Made by a program: the position numbers and the translations under genes. 64,000 nt of DNA from Arsukibacterium sp. UBA5043 (GTDB lineage: Bacteria; Pseudomonadota; Gammaproteobacteria; Enterobacterales; Alteromonadaceae), in assembly GCA_002415085.1 (NCBI GenBank), contig DIBV01000006.1:62001-126000 (forward strand). Direction: 5' to 3'. Shown one piece after another: positions 1 through 8,480 of this stretch; positions within the stretch are counted from its first letter, which is position 1, and the number at the start of each line of letters is the position of its first letter. Below the pieces are notes generated by a model. The model was given only the letters and a program-made list of their open reading frames with translations, was not told the DNA's origin and did no database searches.

Positions 1-1
1 T

Positions 2-433
2 ACTTTTGATCCAGTAGAAGGCGCTGTTGATATTTCTGACCGCTTCACTATTACCAATACCCCGGAAACCACCGCTAACGTCGGTTTCAATTACGATATG
101 ATGACCGATTTCGGTGATGTTATTCTAACCGGTAACTATGCGTATCGCAGTGACTATGACCTGGTTGAGCTGGACAACTTGTTGTCGCAGGATGCCTATG
201 GCTTGTTGAACCTGGGTGTGACCTGGTTGAGTAAGAGCGGCCAGTGGCGCGTAGGATTGCATGGTAAAAACCTGACCGATGAGCAATATTTAATTGGTAA
301 CTATGCGTTTATCGCGCCAGATCCGGCTAACCCTGGTCAGTTTATTCCGGGTTTAGGTGGTGACAATACCTTAATCGGCTATTACGGTGCACCGCGTGAA
401 GTCAGTTTAACTGTGGCTTATCGTTTCTGGTAA
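2..433 (+). CDS. TonB-dependent receptor, C-terminal fragment
   Basis: The frame enters open at the left edge and ends at TAA 431-433, so only the last 143 codons or so are present. The residues alternate polar and hydrophobic as in outer-membrane beta-strands. A KNLTDEQY segment is typical of the last strands of TonB-dependent receptors, and the protein ends in aromatic residues (YRFW), the usual signal for outer-membrane insertion. Such receptors import large substrates across the outer membrane using TonB energy. The substrate cannot be told from this piece, because the plug domain and TonB box lie outside the window. I am sure of the family and not of the ligand. Confidence 0.85.
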   Translation, partial: TFDPVEGAVDISDRFTITNTPETTANVGFNYDMMTDFGDVILTGNYAYRSDYDLVELDNLLSQDAYGLLNLGVTWLSKSGQWRVGLHGKNLTDEQYLIGNYAFIAPDPANPGQFIPGLGGDNTLIGYYGAPREVSLTVAYRFW

Positions 434-447
434 GTTAAAAAACCTTG

Positions 448-471
448 CCGGGGCGCAAGCCCCGGTTCATT
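448..471 (+). terminator. Candidate terminator after the TonB-dependent receptor
   Basis: CCGGGGC and GCCCCGG form a 7-bp GC-rich stem with a GCAA tetraloop, 15 bases after the receptor stop. Only a short, interrupted T run (TTCATT) follows, so termination may be partial and crbR could receive read-through. Confidence 0.5.
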
Positions 472-503
472 ATAGTGAGCCCATGTGCTCAGAAGTAAAT
501 GTT

Positions 504-1157
504 ATGATAGCCATCATCGCCGATGATCATCCTTTATTCCGGGTTGCCTTAGCCCAGGCCTCCTCGGCTATTTTAGGCAGCGATGCCCTGTTATTACAGG
601 CCCAAACCATGGAGCAAGTCTGGCCGTTGTTGCGCCAGCACCCCGATACTCATTTTATCTTCCTCGATTTGAAAATGCCCGGCTCTGACGGTTTTACCGG
701 CCTAAGTGCGTTGCGTACTGAATATCCTGACGTGCCGGTAATTATGGTGTCGGCTGAAGAAGACCCGGTCATTATTAAACAAGCGCTGGCATTAGGTGCT
801 GCCGCTTATATTCCGAAGTCGGTACCACTGGAGTTGCTGTCGGATGCGGTTAGCGCCGTATTAAACGGCGACAGCTGGCTGCCGCCGGGCCTTGCGGACG
901 ATGTTAAAAATGCTAAGCCATTAATCGACAATGATTTTGCCGAGCGTCTGGAACAGCTAACTCCGCAGCAATTCAGAGTGTTAAAAATGATTGCTGACGG
1001 CTTACTGAATAAACAAATTGCTTATGAGATGAATGTGCAGGAAACCACTATTAAGCAGCATGTCTCGGCAATTTTGCGCAAGTTAAACGTTAATAATCGC
1101 ACTCTGGCGGGCATTATGTTTGAAAAGTTGCGCCTGCCTGAAAGCTATACCGGTTAG
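504..1157 (+). CDS. crbR: LuxR-family response regulator, CrbR/ErdR type
   Basis: This is a two-domain transcriptional regulator of 217 residues from the chosen start. Residues 1-120 form a receiver domain with an acidic pocket near the start (IADDHP), the phosphoacceptor aspartate at about residue 55 (FIFLDLKMPG) and a PKS lysine near 110. A LuxR/NarL helix-turn-helix occupies about 150-210 (LTPQQFRVLKMIADGLLNKQIA). It faces the large transporter-kinase gene tail to tail, 14 bases apart. This matches the CrbS/CrbR (MxtR/ErdR) pair, known in Vibrio and Pseudomonas to switch on acetate use. The ATG at 504 is preferred because it begins the receiver fold directly; an in-frame ATG at 483 would add seven residues. 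The pairing is an inference from adjacency and family. Confidence 0.8.
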   Translation: MIAIIADDHPLFRVALAQASSAILGSDALLLQAQTMEQVWPLLRQHPDTHFIFLDLKMPGSDGFTGLSALRTEYPDVPVIMVSAEEDPVIIKQALALGAAAYIPKSVPLELLSDAVSAVLNGDSWLPPGLADDVKNAKPLIDNDFAERLEQLTPQQFRVLKMIADGLLNKQIAYEMNVQETTIKQHVSAILRKLNVNNRTLAGIMFEKLRLPESYTG

Positions 1158-1171
1158 CTTGCATTTAGTCG

Positions 1172-4100
1172 TTAATTTCTTAGTAAGCGCTGAAATAAGC
1201 GTTTTAATGCTGCAGGCTTCAGCGGTTTCAGTAAAAAATAAAAACCACCATTTAATGCCTGTTCCCGTATGTGCTGATCATGATCCGCTGAGTGAATAAT
1301 GACTGGCGCATTCAGGGCAAAATGACTGGCAAGTTGTTCAGCAACAGCGACACCCGTGGCGGCGTTATCCAGATGATAATCAAACAGACATAAATCAGGT
1401 TTTAGGCCCTGCCGAATAGCGGCTAAGGCTTCGCCAGGCTGGCTGACCGCGGTAACCTGGCATTGCCAGCTGCGCAGCAGCGCACTAACCGCACTGAGTA
1501 AATGAGCTTCATTATCTAACAACAAGATTTTTTTACCTGCAAAACTGGCACTAATTTCACTGATTGCAGGCGGTAAGTGGGCCGAGCTGAGTGGCGTGGC
1601 TGCCCGTGGCAACGTTAAACTGAAGCAGCTGCCTTTGCCGGGTACGGAGTGCACACTAAGTGTATGACCTAAAATGGCACTGATCCTATGCGCTATGGCC
1701 AGACCCAAGCCCAGACCTTTCTGATCTGGCTGGCTACCTTGTTGAAACTCCTCAAATATGCGCTGCTGATCCGTTTTTGCAATGCCGACACCGGTATCAA
1801 TAATGTGGATTTTTAGCTGCTTGCCCGATCGTTTTACCCCCAGAATTATTTTTCCCTCTGTGGTGTACCGCACGGCATTTGCCAATAGATTTTGCAAAAC
1901 CCGCTTCACAAGTTTACGATCAGTTGTTACCCATAACGCGCTGCTATGAATGCTGAACTGCAACCCTTTTTCTGCAGCAAGCGCTGCCGCATCGCGACCG
2001 ATATCTTCCAGAAGCTGGCTTATCGCAACCGGTTGCAGGTTGGCTTTAATTACCCCCGAATCCAGCTTGGTTAAATCCAGAATAGCGGTCAGCAGCTCTT
2101 CTGCTGAATTAAGTGAATTAGTCAGGTTGGCACTGAGCTGGCGTAGTTCAGGGGTGGTACTTTGCTGACGAAGCAAGCCAGCGAACAGGGCCGCAGCGTT
2201 AAAAGGCTGCATCAGGTCATGACTGGCTGCAGCAAAGAAGCGGGTTTTAGCCGCAGTACTGGCTTCCAGTTGCTGCTGGGTTAGTTGTAACTGCTGATTT
2301 AGCGTTTGCAATTCAAAAGTGCGCTCACTGACCCGTTGTTCCAGTAAGGTATTACTTTGTTCCAGTTGTGTTTGCACCTCGACAAACGAGCTGATGTCGG
2401 TATAGGTGGTAACAAAGCCACCACCTGGCAGCGGGTCACCCTGCATCTCAAATACCCGGCCATCTTGTTGCTCGCGCTGAAATTTATAGCTGCTTCCCTG
2501 ACGTAAATAACTCAGTCGTTTACTTATCTCTGCTTCAATGTTTTCGCTGTCAATTAAGCCCCGCTGCAGGTTAAAACGAATGACCTCTGCTACTGGCTTG
2601 CCCACTTCAACCATGCCTGTCGGGTAGTTGAACATATCAATATAGCGCTGGTTCCAGGCGATGATCCGTAGGTCAGCATCGACGACACTGATGCCCTGGC
2701 TAATATTATCAATGGTTGACAGCAGCAGAGCCTGATTAAACTGAAACACCTGACTGGCTTCGTCAACAAAACGTTCTACCGTTTCCATCGGTAGCTGCGC
2801 ATGTTTGCCCGCCGCATCCATAATCAGCCGCATTGATGCACCGCCGACGACAGCAGCAAGGCTGCGCTCTGCAGCCTGAACCAGGTTAAGCGGAGCCAGC
2901 TGGTTTTGCGCAGGGTTGGGATCTTTTAAATGGCGCAGTAACAAACGTCGGGCTTCTTTTTCACCGGCAAAACGTTTTACCAGTAGGTAGCAATCCTGAA
3001 TGCTCAATTTCAGACTGCGGCGATTGTCACTACTTAGCTGGGTACGTAAAAAGCGGCCACTTTCCAGCCACTCACTTACCCGGGTGCTACTAAACCGGCT
3101 GACCAGTATTACCATCAGACAATTCACCGACAAACTGAGCAACACGCCTAAACTCAGCGGGTCTGCCTGCCAGCCAAATAATTGTTGTGGTGCCAGCCAT
3201 GACAAGCTAAAAGGTCCCTGGCTAAGCCAGGTAGAGCTCATCAGGCCTGCTCTGCTGATTTCTGGAAATAAGAGAATGTAGGCCCACACCACAGCGCCGC
3301 TAAGTACACCGGCAATCGCGCCCTGGCGGTTGACCTTGCGGGACAGCAAGCCAAGAATAAGCGCTGGTGCCAATTGCGCCACCAGAGCAAAGGCCATTAA
3401 ACCAAGCTGGGCCAGCCCGGTTTCGGTACCTATAAACCGATAATAAATAAAGCCCAGTGCCATTACGGTCAACATGGCCGAGCGGCGCAGCGTCGCAACT
3501 TTAACTCTGTTCTGCTGTTCCTTTTGCAGCTGAGTGCTGCGATAAATAAAGGGTGCCAGCAATTCGTTGGTGATCATAATTCCCAATACGACCGTGGCGA
3601 CTACTACCATACTGGTGGCGGCAGAAAACCCGCCCAGATAAGCAAGCAGGGCAATGTCGGTGCGATTTGCTGCCAAGGGCAACTGTAATACTACTACGTC
3701 AATATTGGCATCGCTGCCCAGCAACATCACGCCGGCCAGTGCCAGCGGCAACGTAAAGATACTCATCAGCAACAAGTAAAGCGGAAAAATCCAACGGGCG
3801 CTGCGCAGGTGGCTCAGCTTCTGGTTTTCAACAAAACTGACATGAAACTGACGCGGCAAGCATAAGGTGGCAAAAAAGCCAAGCAAGGCATGCAACCAGT
3901 AAGCATGCATCGGCAAAGCCTGCTGGCGCAGCTTACTGATCGCCGGGTCGACAGCCGCATTGTTAAAGATACTGGCAAAGCCGTCAAACATCCCAAAAAC
4001 CACAAAACAGCCAATGGCCAGCAGGGCCAGCAGCTTTATCAGTGATTCAAAGGCAATAGCGGTCATCAGCCCGGGGTTGGGCTGGTGCGCCCGGGCGCTT

Positions 4101-4657
4101 TTGCTGACAAACAGCAGCGCAAATACCGCCATCCACAGGCTGACATAAAAGCCGGTATCGGTATACCAGTGCTGGCCCACTTCTGCCTGTACCAGAGTAT
4201 TAATGCTGGTTGAGACGGCATGCAACTGCAGGGCGATATAAGGAATAACCGCCATTATCAGAATTAAAGTGATCAGAACTGCCAATGAGCGGGAATGGCC
4301 AAAGCGGGTGGCAATAAAATCCGCTACAGAGGTGATACGATAACGCCGGCAGGCAATAGCAATGCGGGCAATGAGTTTAAACCCAAACCAGAACAGAATA
4401 AATGAGCCGATGTAAGTAGGGGGGATCCACCAGCCATTGACGGCGGCCTGTGCTGTGACACCATAAAAAGCCCAGGAGGTACAATAAATAGACAGGGCAA
4501 AGCTGAATATCCATGGCGCCAGCGGATGCCGGGCTGTAATGCGTCTGCCAAAGCGGCCAACACTGAATAAAATCAGCAGGTAGATCAGCGAAATGGCGGC
4601 AATGGTGGCTAAGCCAATGCCGCTGCCATTTTCAATCATTTGTTGAGGAGACGTCAT
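1172..4657 (-). CDS. crbS: Hybrid sensor kinase with sodium:solute symporter domain, CrbS type
   Basis: A protein of about 1161 residues. Its first 500 or so form a many-helix SLC5/sodium:solute symporter domain. A PAS domain follows at about 630-740 (DADLRIIAWNQRY), then a HisKA domain with H-box ASHDLMQPFN, an HATPase domain (DTGVGIA, GLGLGLAIAHR) and a C-terminal receiver with phosphoacceptor Asp in LCLFDYHLD and a conserved KP lysine. This order is that of CrbS/MxtR, in which solute sensing or flux drives phosphotransfer to the LuxR partner (crbR, 504-1157). An upstream ATG at 4723 would overlap the hbdH stop; the ATG at 4657 has a GATGAG ribosome site and is preferred. The gene follows hbdH closely and is probably co-transcribed. 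The receiver acidic pocket reads DNE rather than DD or DE, which is a mild deviation. Confidence 0.85.
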   Translation of the reverse strand: MTSPQQMIENGSGIGLATIAAISLIYLLILFSVGRFGRRITARHPLAPWIFSFALSIYCTSWAFYGVTAQAAVNGWWIPPTYIGSFILFWFGFKLIARIAIACRRYRITSVADFIATRFGHSRSLAVLITLILIMAVIPYIALQLHAVSTSINTLVQAEVGQHWYTDTGFYVSLWMAVFALLFVSKSARAHQPNPGLMTAIAFESLIKLLALLAIGCFVVFGMFDGFASIFNNAAVDPAISKLRQQALPMHAYWLHALLGFFATLCLPRQFHVSFVENQKLSHLRSARWIFPLYLLLMSIFTLPLALAGVMLLGSDANIDVVVLQLPLAANRTDIALLAYLGGFSAATSMVVVATVVLGIMITNELLAPFIYRSTQLQKEQQNRVKVATLRRSAMLTVMALGFIYYRFIGTETGLAQLGLMAFALVAQLAPALILGLLSRKVNRQGAIAGVLSGAVVWAYILLFPEISRAGLMSSTWLSQGPFSLSWLAPQQLFGWQADPLSLGVLLSLSVNCLMVILVSRFSSTRVSEWLESGRFLRTQLSSDNRRSLKLSIQDCYLLVKRFAGEKEARRLLLRHLKDPNPAQNQLAPLNLVQAAERSLAAVVGGASMRLIMDAAGKHAQLPMETVERFVDEASQVFQFNQALLLSTIDNISQGISVVDADLRIIAWNQRYIDMFNYPTGMVEVGKPVAEVIRFNLQRGLIDSENIEAEISKRLSYLRQGSSYKFQREQQDGRVFEMQGDPLPGGGFVTTYTDISSFVEVQTQLEQSNTLLEQRVSERTFELQTLNQQLQLTQQQLEASTAAKTRFFAAASHDLMQPFNAAALFAGLLRQQSTTPELRQLSANLTNSLNSAEELLTAILDLTKLDSGVIKANLQPVAISQLLEDIGRDAAALAAEKGLQFSIHSSALWVTTDRKLVKRVLQNLLANAVRYTTEGKIILGVKRSGKQLKIHIIDTGVGIAKTDQQRIFEEFQQGSQPDQKGLGLGLAIAHRISAILGHTLSVHSVPGKGSCFSLTLPRAATPLSSAHLPPAISEISASFAGKKILLLDNEAHLLSAVSALLRSWQCQVTAVSQPGEALAAIRQGLKPDLCLFDYHLDNAATGVAVAEQLASHFALNAPVIIHSADHDQHIREQALNGGFYFLLKPLKPAALKRLFQRLLRN

Positions 4658-4700
4658 TAAATACTCATCAGCCGATTGTGCCTCAGTTCCCGTCGCAGTG

Positions 4701-5450
4701 CTAGCGGGCTGTCCAGCCACCATCGATGATTAGCGTCTGTGCGGTCATGTGGCGGGCACCGTCCTGACACAGAAACGCGGCCATTTCGGCTATTTCGCTA
4801 ACGTCGATAAAGGCTTTCTGTGGCATCGGGGCCAGCATAATCTGCTCGATCACCTGTTGCTCGGTCAGGTTATGTTCTTTCGCCTGGGCGGCAATTTGTT
4901 GCTCGACCAGCGGCGTTTTAACGTAAGCCGGGCAAATGGTATTAATCGTCACATTTTTGTCGGCATTCTCCAGCGCAACAACTTTACTAAACCCCAACAA
5001 GCCATGTTTGGCAGCAACATAAGCTGACTTAAACGGTGACGCTATCACCGCGTGAATGGAGCCAATATTAATGACCCGGCCAAAATTATTACTACGCATA
5101 TGGGGTAACATTGCCCGGGTGAGCATGGCGGGTCCGGTTAACATAACACTAAGTAACAGTGCCCATTTTTCCGGTGGAAAATCTTCCAGCCTTGCAACAT
5201 GCTGAATGCCGGCATTGTTAATCAGAACGTCGGCCGGAAATCGGCTGGCACAGTGTTCAATTGCCTGTTGATCAGTAACATCGAGTACACAGTAGTCTGC
5301 GTTAATGCCCTGCTGATTCAGCTCAGCGGTTTTTTGCTGCAACAGTGTTTCGTTTAAATCAGCTAACACTACCTGATAACCCGCTTTGCCAAAATGACTG
5401 GCAATAGCAAATCCAATGCCGCCGGTGCCACCGGTGATGACTGCACGCAT
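4701..5450 (-). CDS. hbdH: 3-hydroxybutyrate dehydrogenase (SDR family)
   Basis: A short-chain dehydrogenase of 249 residues that oxidises D-3-hydroxybutyrate to acetoacetate with NAD. The N terminus carries the nucleotide-binding TGGTGGIG motif. NNAG follows near residue 83, a catalytic serine sits in NIGSIHA, and a YxxxK pair in AYVAAKHG. The C-terminal half (VKTPLVEQQI, LAPMPQKAFID, DGARHMTAQTLIIDGGW) is characteristic of bacterial 3-hydroxybutyrate dehydrogenases within the large SDR family. Its stop lies 43 bases before the preferred crbS start, so the two probably form one unit. That fits a role in C2/C4 acid metabolism, since acetoacetate feeds acetyl-CoA. No polyhydroxybutyrate genes are in view. 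Confidence 0.87.
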   Translation of the reverse strand: MRAVITGGTGGIGFAIASHFGKAGYQVVLADLNETLLQQKTAELNQQGINADYCVLDVTDQQAIEHCASRFPADVLINNAGIQHVARLEDFPPEKWALLLSVMLTGPAMLTRAMLPHMRSNNFGRVINIGSIHAVIASPFKSAYVAAKHGLLGFSKVVALENADKNVTINTICPAYVKTPLVEQQIAAQAKEHNLTEQQVIEQIMLAPMPQKAFIDVSEIAEMAAFLCQDGARHMTAQTLIIDGGWTAR

Positions 5451-5650
5451 AAGGTTACTCCTGAATTAATTAATAGCTTATGCTAGGCAGCCATTACCCT
5501 ACTTACAACGGTACTTTAGTGCTATGAAAGCGATGAGTGTGATGAAACCAAAGCAGAACACTGCCGGCTTACCCCGCAGATTGTTGGTACAGCAAAAAAT
5601 GAGTCACGTTATTTATTGTTTTCCGCTGTGAATTGGCCGTATAGCCTTTG

Positions 5651-5693
5651 CTATCACAGGTTCAGACTTTGCGGTCAGCCGTTCCTGTGATAG
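5651..5693. repeat. 10-bp inverted repeat upstream of abgT
   Basis: CTATCACAGG (5651-5660) and CCTGTGATAG (5684-5693) are perfect inverted copies separated by 23 bases. The spacer can pair further through GAC and GTC. It could be a bipartite operator, or a stem-loop if transcription starts upstream. I do not recognise the motif. Confidence 0.45.
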
Positions 5694-5740
5694 ATTTGGC
5701 CGATAAATACTATAAAAAGTCAGCTTAAGGGGCCGCTCAG

Positions 5741-5767
5741 GCCTGATTAAGCCCGAATATATCAGGC
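5741..5767. repeat. 7-bp inverted repeat upstream of abgT
   Basis: GCCTGAT (5741-5747) and ATCAGGC (5761-5767) are inverted copies separated by 13 bases, about 105 bases before the abgT ATG. The half-site is unlike that of the 5651-5693 repeat. Function unknown. Confidence 0.3.
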
Positions 5768-5873
5768 TCTTGCGCTATTTTTCTGCTGGGAGCCTTAAAA
5801 TAACTAAAAAGCGATTAACTACTTCCAGATAATAAGCAATGTTATCTGTGCTTTGACCAAGAGGAATTCATTT

Positions 5874-7475
5874 ATGACAAACGCTGGTAAAACACCTGCC
5901 CCGGCAGCACCCAAGCGTGGCTGGTTTACCCGTTTTCTTGATACGGTAGAGTGGTTGGGGAATTTATTACCCCATCCGGTTACCTTATTTGCCTTATTTG
6001 CTGTACTGGTTGTTGTCGGCAGCGGTGTGGCCTCCTATTTTGATTTCAGTGCTATAGACCCGCGGCCTGAGGGCGCAGCAGGGCGTTCAGCCGATGGCAT
6101 TATCCGGGTAGTAAGTTTGTTCAGTGTTGAAGGCTTACAACGAATTATTGCCAATTTAGTGACGAATTTTACCGGTTTTCCGCCCCTTGGCGTGGTCTTG
6201 GTGGCATTACTGGGGGTTAGCATTGCAGAGCACTCTGGCCTTATCTCAGCCGCTATGCGTGGCCTGGTGATGAATGCCTCGCCACGAATGGTAACGGTTA
6301 CGGTTGTGTTTGCCGGTATTGTTTCAAATACAGCGTCAGAGCTCGGTTACGTAGTACTTATCCCGATGGCCGCGGTAATCTTTCACTCGCTGGGGCGCCA
6401 CCCGCTGGCCGGTTTAGCCGCCGCTTTTGCCGGGGTTTCCGGCGGTTACAGTGCTAATTTGTTTATTGGCACGGTAGACCCGTTGCTGGCTGGCTTTACT
6501 ACGTCAGCGGCCAACCTGATTGACCCGTCCTATGTTGTTGGCCCGGAAGCAAATTGGTACTTTATGATTGTCAGTACCTTTGTTATTGCCACGTTAGGCG
6601 CCATTGTCACCGAAAAAATTGTCGAACCCAAACTAGGTAAATACAATGCTAACGAGGCGTCGATTGACTTGGGCGCGCAACAGCTTGATAAACTCACTCC
6701 GCGGGAAAAATTAGGTTTAAAAGGTGCTGGCCTGGCTTTTTTACTGCTAGCTGTTTTATTAGCGTTAAGCATAGTGCCGGAATGGGGTATTTTACGTAAT
6801 CCTGAAACGGGTGGCGTACCGGATTCGCCTTTTTTGAAAGGGATTGTGGTCTTTATTTTTGTTACGTTCGCTATACCCGGTTTTGTATACGGCAAAATTG
6901 TTGGCACCATGAATACCGATCGTGATGTGATTAATGCGATGTCAAAAAGCATTGGCTCGATGGGCTTGTATATTGTGCTGGTGTTTTTTGCCGCGCAGTT
7001 TGTGGCCTTTTTTGGCTGGTCGAATATGGGGGCCATATTTGCGGTAAAAGGGGCCACTGCTCTGCAGGAGATGGGGCTAACCGGGCCACTGTTGTTTGTA
7101 TTTTTTATTGCCATGTGTGGTTTTGTCAACCTGATGCTGGGCTCGGCATCGGCACAATGGGCGATTACCGCACCCATCTTTGTTCCCATGTTGATGATCG
7201 TTGGTTACTCGCCAGAAGTGATCCAGGCAGCTTACCGGATTGGCGATTCGGTAACCAATGTGATTACGCCTATGATGAGTTACTTCGGTTTAATTCTGGC
7301 TGTGGCGGCCCGTTACAAAAAAGATATGGGACTGGGGACATTAATTGCCACCATGCTGCCGTATTCGATGGTGTTTTTTATCGGCTGGACCGTTTTGTTT
7401 ATTTTGTGGGTGTTTGTTGCCGGTTTTCCGGTAGGCCCGGGCGCGCCGACCTATTATGAGTTTAGTGCGGGTTAG
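5874..7475 (+). CDS. AbgT-family transporter
   Basis: A hydrophobic protein of 533 residues with about a dozen membrane segments, found in the inner membrane. The family is recognised from SANLFIGTVDPLLAGFT near residue 205 and the C-terminal GDSVTNVITPMMSYFGLILA region, both hallmarks of AbgT. AbgT proteins import p-aminobenzoyl-glutamate in E. coli, while the homologues MtrF and YdaH have been described as exporters of antimetabolites, so the direction and substrate here are open. An in-frame TTG at 5853 extends the frame, but the ATG at 5874 has a GAGGAATT ribosome site and is taken as the start. A strong terminator follows, so the gene is likely monocistronic. Confidence 0.87.
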   Translation: MTNAGKTPAPAAPKRGWFTRFLDTVEWLGNLLPHPVTLFALFAVLVVVGSGVASYFDFSAIDPRPEGAAGRSADGIIRVVSLFSVEGLQRIIANLVTNFTGFPPLGVVLVALLGVSIAEHSGLISAAMRGLVMNASPRMVTVTVVFAGIVSNTASELGYVVLIPMAAVIFHSLGRHPLAGLAAAFAGVSGGYSANLFIGTVDPLLAGFTTSAANLIDPSYVVGPEANWYFMIVSTFVIATLGAIVTEKIVEPKLGKYNANEASIDLGAQQLDKLTPREKLGLKGAGLAFLLLAVLLALSIVPEWGILRNPETGGVPDSPFLKGIVVFIFVTFAIPGFVYGKIVGTMNTDRDVINAMSKSIGSMGLYIVLVFFAAQFVAFFGWSNMGAIFAVKGATALQEMGLTGPLLFVFFIAMCGFVNLMLGSASAQWAITAPIFVPMLMIVGYSPEVIQAAYRIGDSVTNVITPMMSYFGLILAVAARYKKDMGLGTLIATMLPYSMVFFIGWTVLFILWVFVAGFPVGPGAPTYYEFSAG

Positions 7476-7488
7476 CGATAATCAAAAT

Positions 7489-7521
7489 TAAAAAACCGCT
7501 GATATCAGCGGTTTTTTATTT
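7489..7521 (+). terminator. Rho-independent terminator after abgT
   Basis: A perfect 9-bp stem (ACCGCTGAT / ATCAGCGGT) is flanked by an A run on the left and TTTTTTATTTT on the right, 14 bases after the abgT stop. The symmetric A and T runs could make it work in both directions. Confidence 0.88.
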
Positions 7522-7534
7522 TCCAACGTTGGCA
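7521..7534. promoter_or_regulatory. LacI-type operator candidate (NagR-like) before sapC-nagA-nagP
   Basis: The site TTCCAACGTTGGCA has a perfect CCAACGTTGG core (7523-7532) with the central CG usual for LacI-family operators. It agrees at 11 of 14 positions with TGACAACGTTGTCA, which I recall as close to the NagR motif of Shewanella-type bacteria. It lies about 175 bases before sapC. A related site sits upstream of nagB (16610-16623). The assignment is an inference. Confidence 0.4.
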
Positions 7535-7707
7535 ATGACCCGCTGAGCAGCAATAGCGACATTCAGCAGTTGATTCACAGGCCAACTTCACGCAAGATAA
7601 CGTCGGTACGCCAGTAAGGAAGACGGTGTCAGCAGGCCAGGCCGCTGAGATTAAAAAAACATCGCAATCTATTGGTATCTTAAAAATCCCATAACAATGA
7701 GTTATCT

Positions 7708-8418
7708 ATGGAACAGAATAAAGTAGTAGCGCTAAATAAAGAACAACATGCAAAAACCAAAATCAGCAATGTAAATGCATTAAGCCATATCGCTGATCAG
7801 CACATGCTGCCTGTCGTTGTCCAGGAGTTTGTGGTGGCGGGTGCTGAATTTCCGGTGGTATTTGTTAAAGATGAACAGAATGACAGCTTTCAGCCAGTGG
7901 TTTTATTAGGTCTGGCCTCAAATCAGAATCTGGTGATTCAGGATGGTAAATGGCAGGCACTTTATATGCCACGTGTAGCGCGTAATTACCCTCTGGTGCT
8001 GGTCCAGCCTGAAAAAGATAGTGATCGGTTAATCGTAGCAGTAGATGAATCCTCTGAGCGAGTGAATGAAACTGAAGGTTTTCCATTATTTAAAGATGAT
8101 GGCAGCGAAACCGATTATCTGACCGACCGCAAGAAACAAATGGGTGAGTTTGTTGATTTTAGCCGGATGACCCGCGGTTTCAGCCAAAAGTTAAAAAGCC
8201 TGGATCTGATTAAAGAGCAGGTATTAACCATCACGGTCGAAGGTGAGCCGCGCAATATTAACGGCATTCACATGATTGATGAGAAAAAGCTGAATGAGCT
8301 TAGTGATGACGTATTTCTTGAACTACGCAAGTTAGGCTTCCTAACGGCGATTTATGCACATTTGATGTCATTGCAACACACGCAGAAGCTGGTGCAAAAA
8401 CTGGTAAAGCCAGCTTAA
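7708..8418 (+). CDS. SapC family protein
   Basis: A soluble-looking protein of 236 residues with no signal peptide, matching the SapC family named after an S-layer secretion gene of Campylobacter fetus. Recognisable stretches are FPVVFVKDEQN, YMPRVARNYPLVLV, ESSERVNETEGFPLF and the DFSRMTRGFSQKLKSLDLIKE region. The molecular function of the family is not established. In Alteromonadales and Xanthomonadales these genes often sit beside TonB-dependent receptors and sugar-utilisation genes, and here the gene heads the nagA-nagP group. The window's receptor fragment is about 7 kb away and separated by other units. The family call is firm and the role is unknown. Confidence 0.8.
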   Translation: MEQNKVVALNKEQHAKTKISNVNALSHIADQHMLPVVVQEFVVAGAEFPVVFVKDEQNDSFQPVVLLGLASNQNLVIQDGKWQALYMPRVARNYPLVLVQPEKDSDRLIVAVDESSERVNETEGFPLFKDDGSETDYLTDRKKQMGEFVDFSRMTRGFSQKLKSLDLIKEQVLTITVEGEPRNINGIHMIDEKKLNELSDDVFLELRKLGFLTAIYAHLMSLQHTQKLVQKLVKPA

Positions 8419-8433
8419 TAGCCACCCGGCAAT

Positions 8434-8466
8434 TAAAAAAACGGCACCTGTATTGGTGCCGTTTTT
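8434..8466 (+). terminator. Terminator-like hairpin between sapC and nagA
   Basis: ACGGCACC and GGTGCCGT form an 8-bp stem with a six-base loop (8441-8462), preceded by seven A and followed by TTTTT. It has every mark of a Rho-independent terminator, yet the nagA ATG is only 15 bases away. No promoter fits between, so nagA must be read through it or from a start inside sapC. Confidence 0.85.
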
Positions 8467-8480
8467 GCAAGCGGAACAAC

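Larger units (their letters stand above)
5451..5873. promoter_or_regulatory. Divergent intergenic region hbdH / abgT
   Basis: A 423-base gap between two divergent genes, large for this compact stretch. I see no convincing small ORF. It contains two inverted repeats, listed separately, a TATAAA-like -10 near 5711, and a GAGGAATT ribosome site at 5861 that sets the abgT start. It must carry promoters for both directions. I cannot assign a regulator. Confidence 0.6.

Noticed and set aside
5684-5705. CRP-like half site TGTGA near 5687
   Set aside because: The second half (TCACA at the proper spacing) is missing. The TGTGA belongs to the 10-bp inverted repeat, whose 23-base spacing does not suit CRP.
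6530-7189. 219-residue open frame antisense to the AbgT transporter gene
   Set aside because: It is the mirror of a well-supported membrane protein, has unusual composition and no ribosome site or family pattern.
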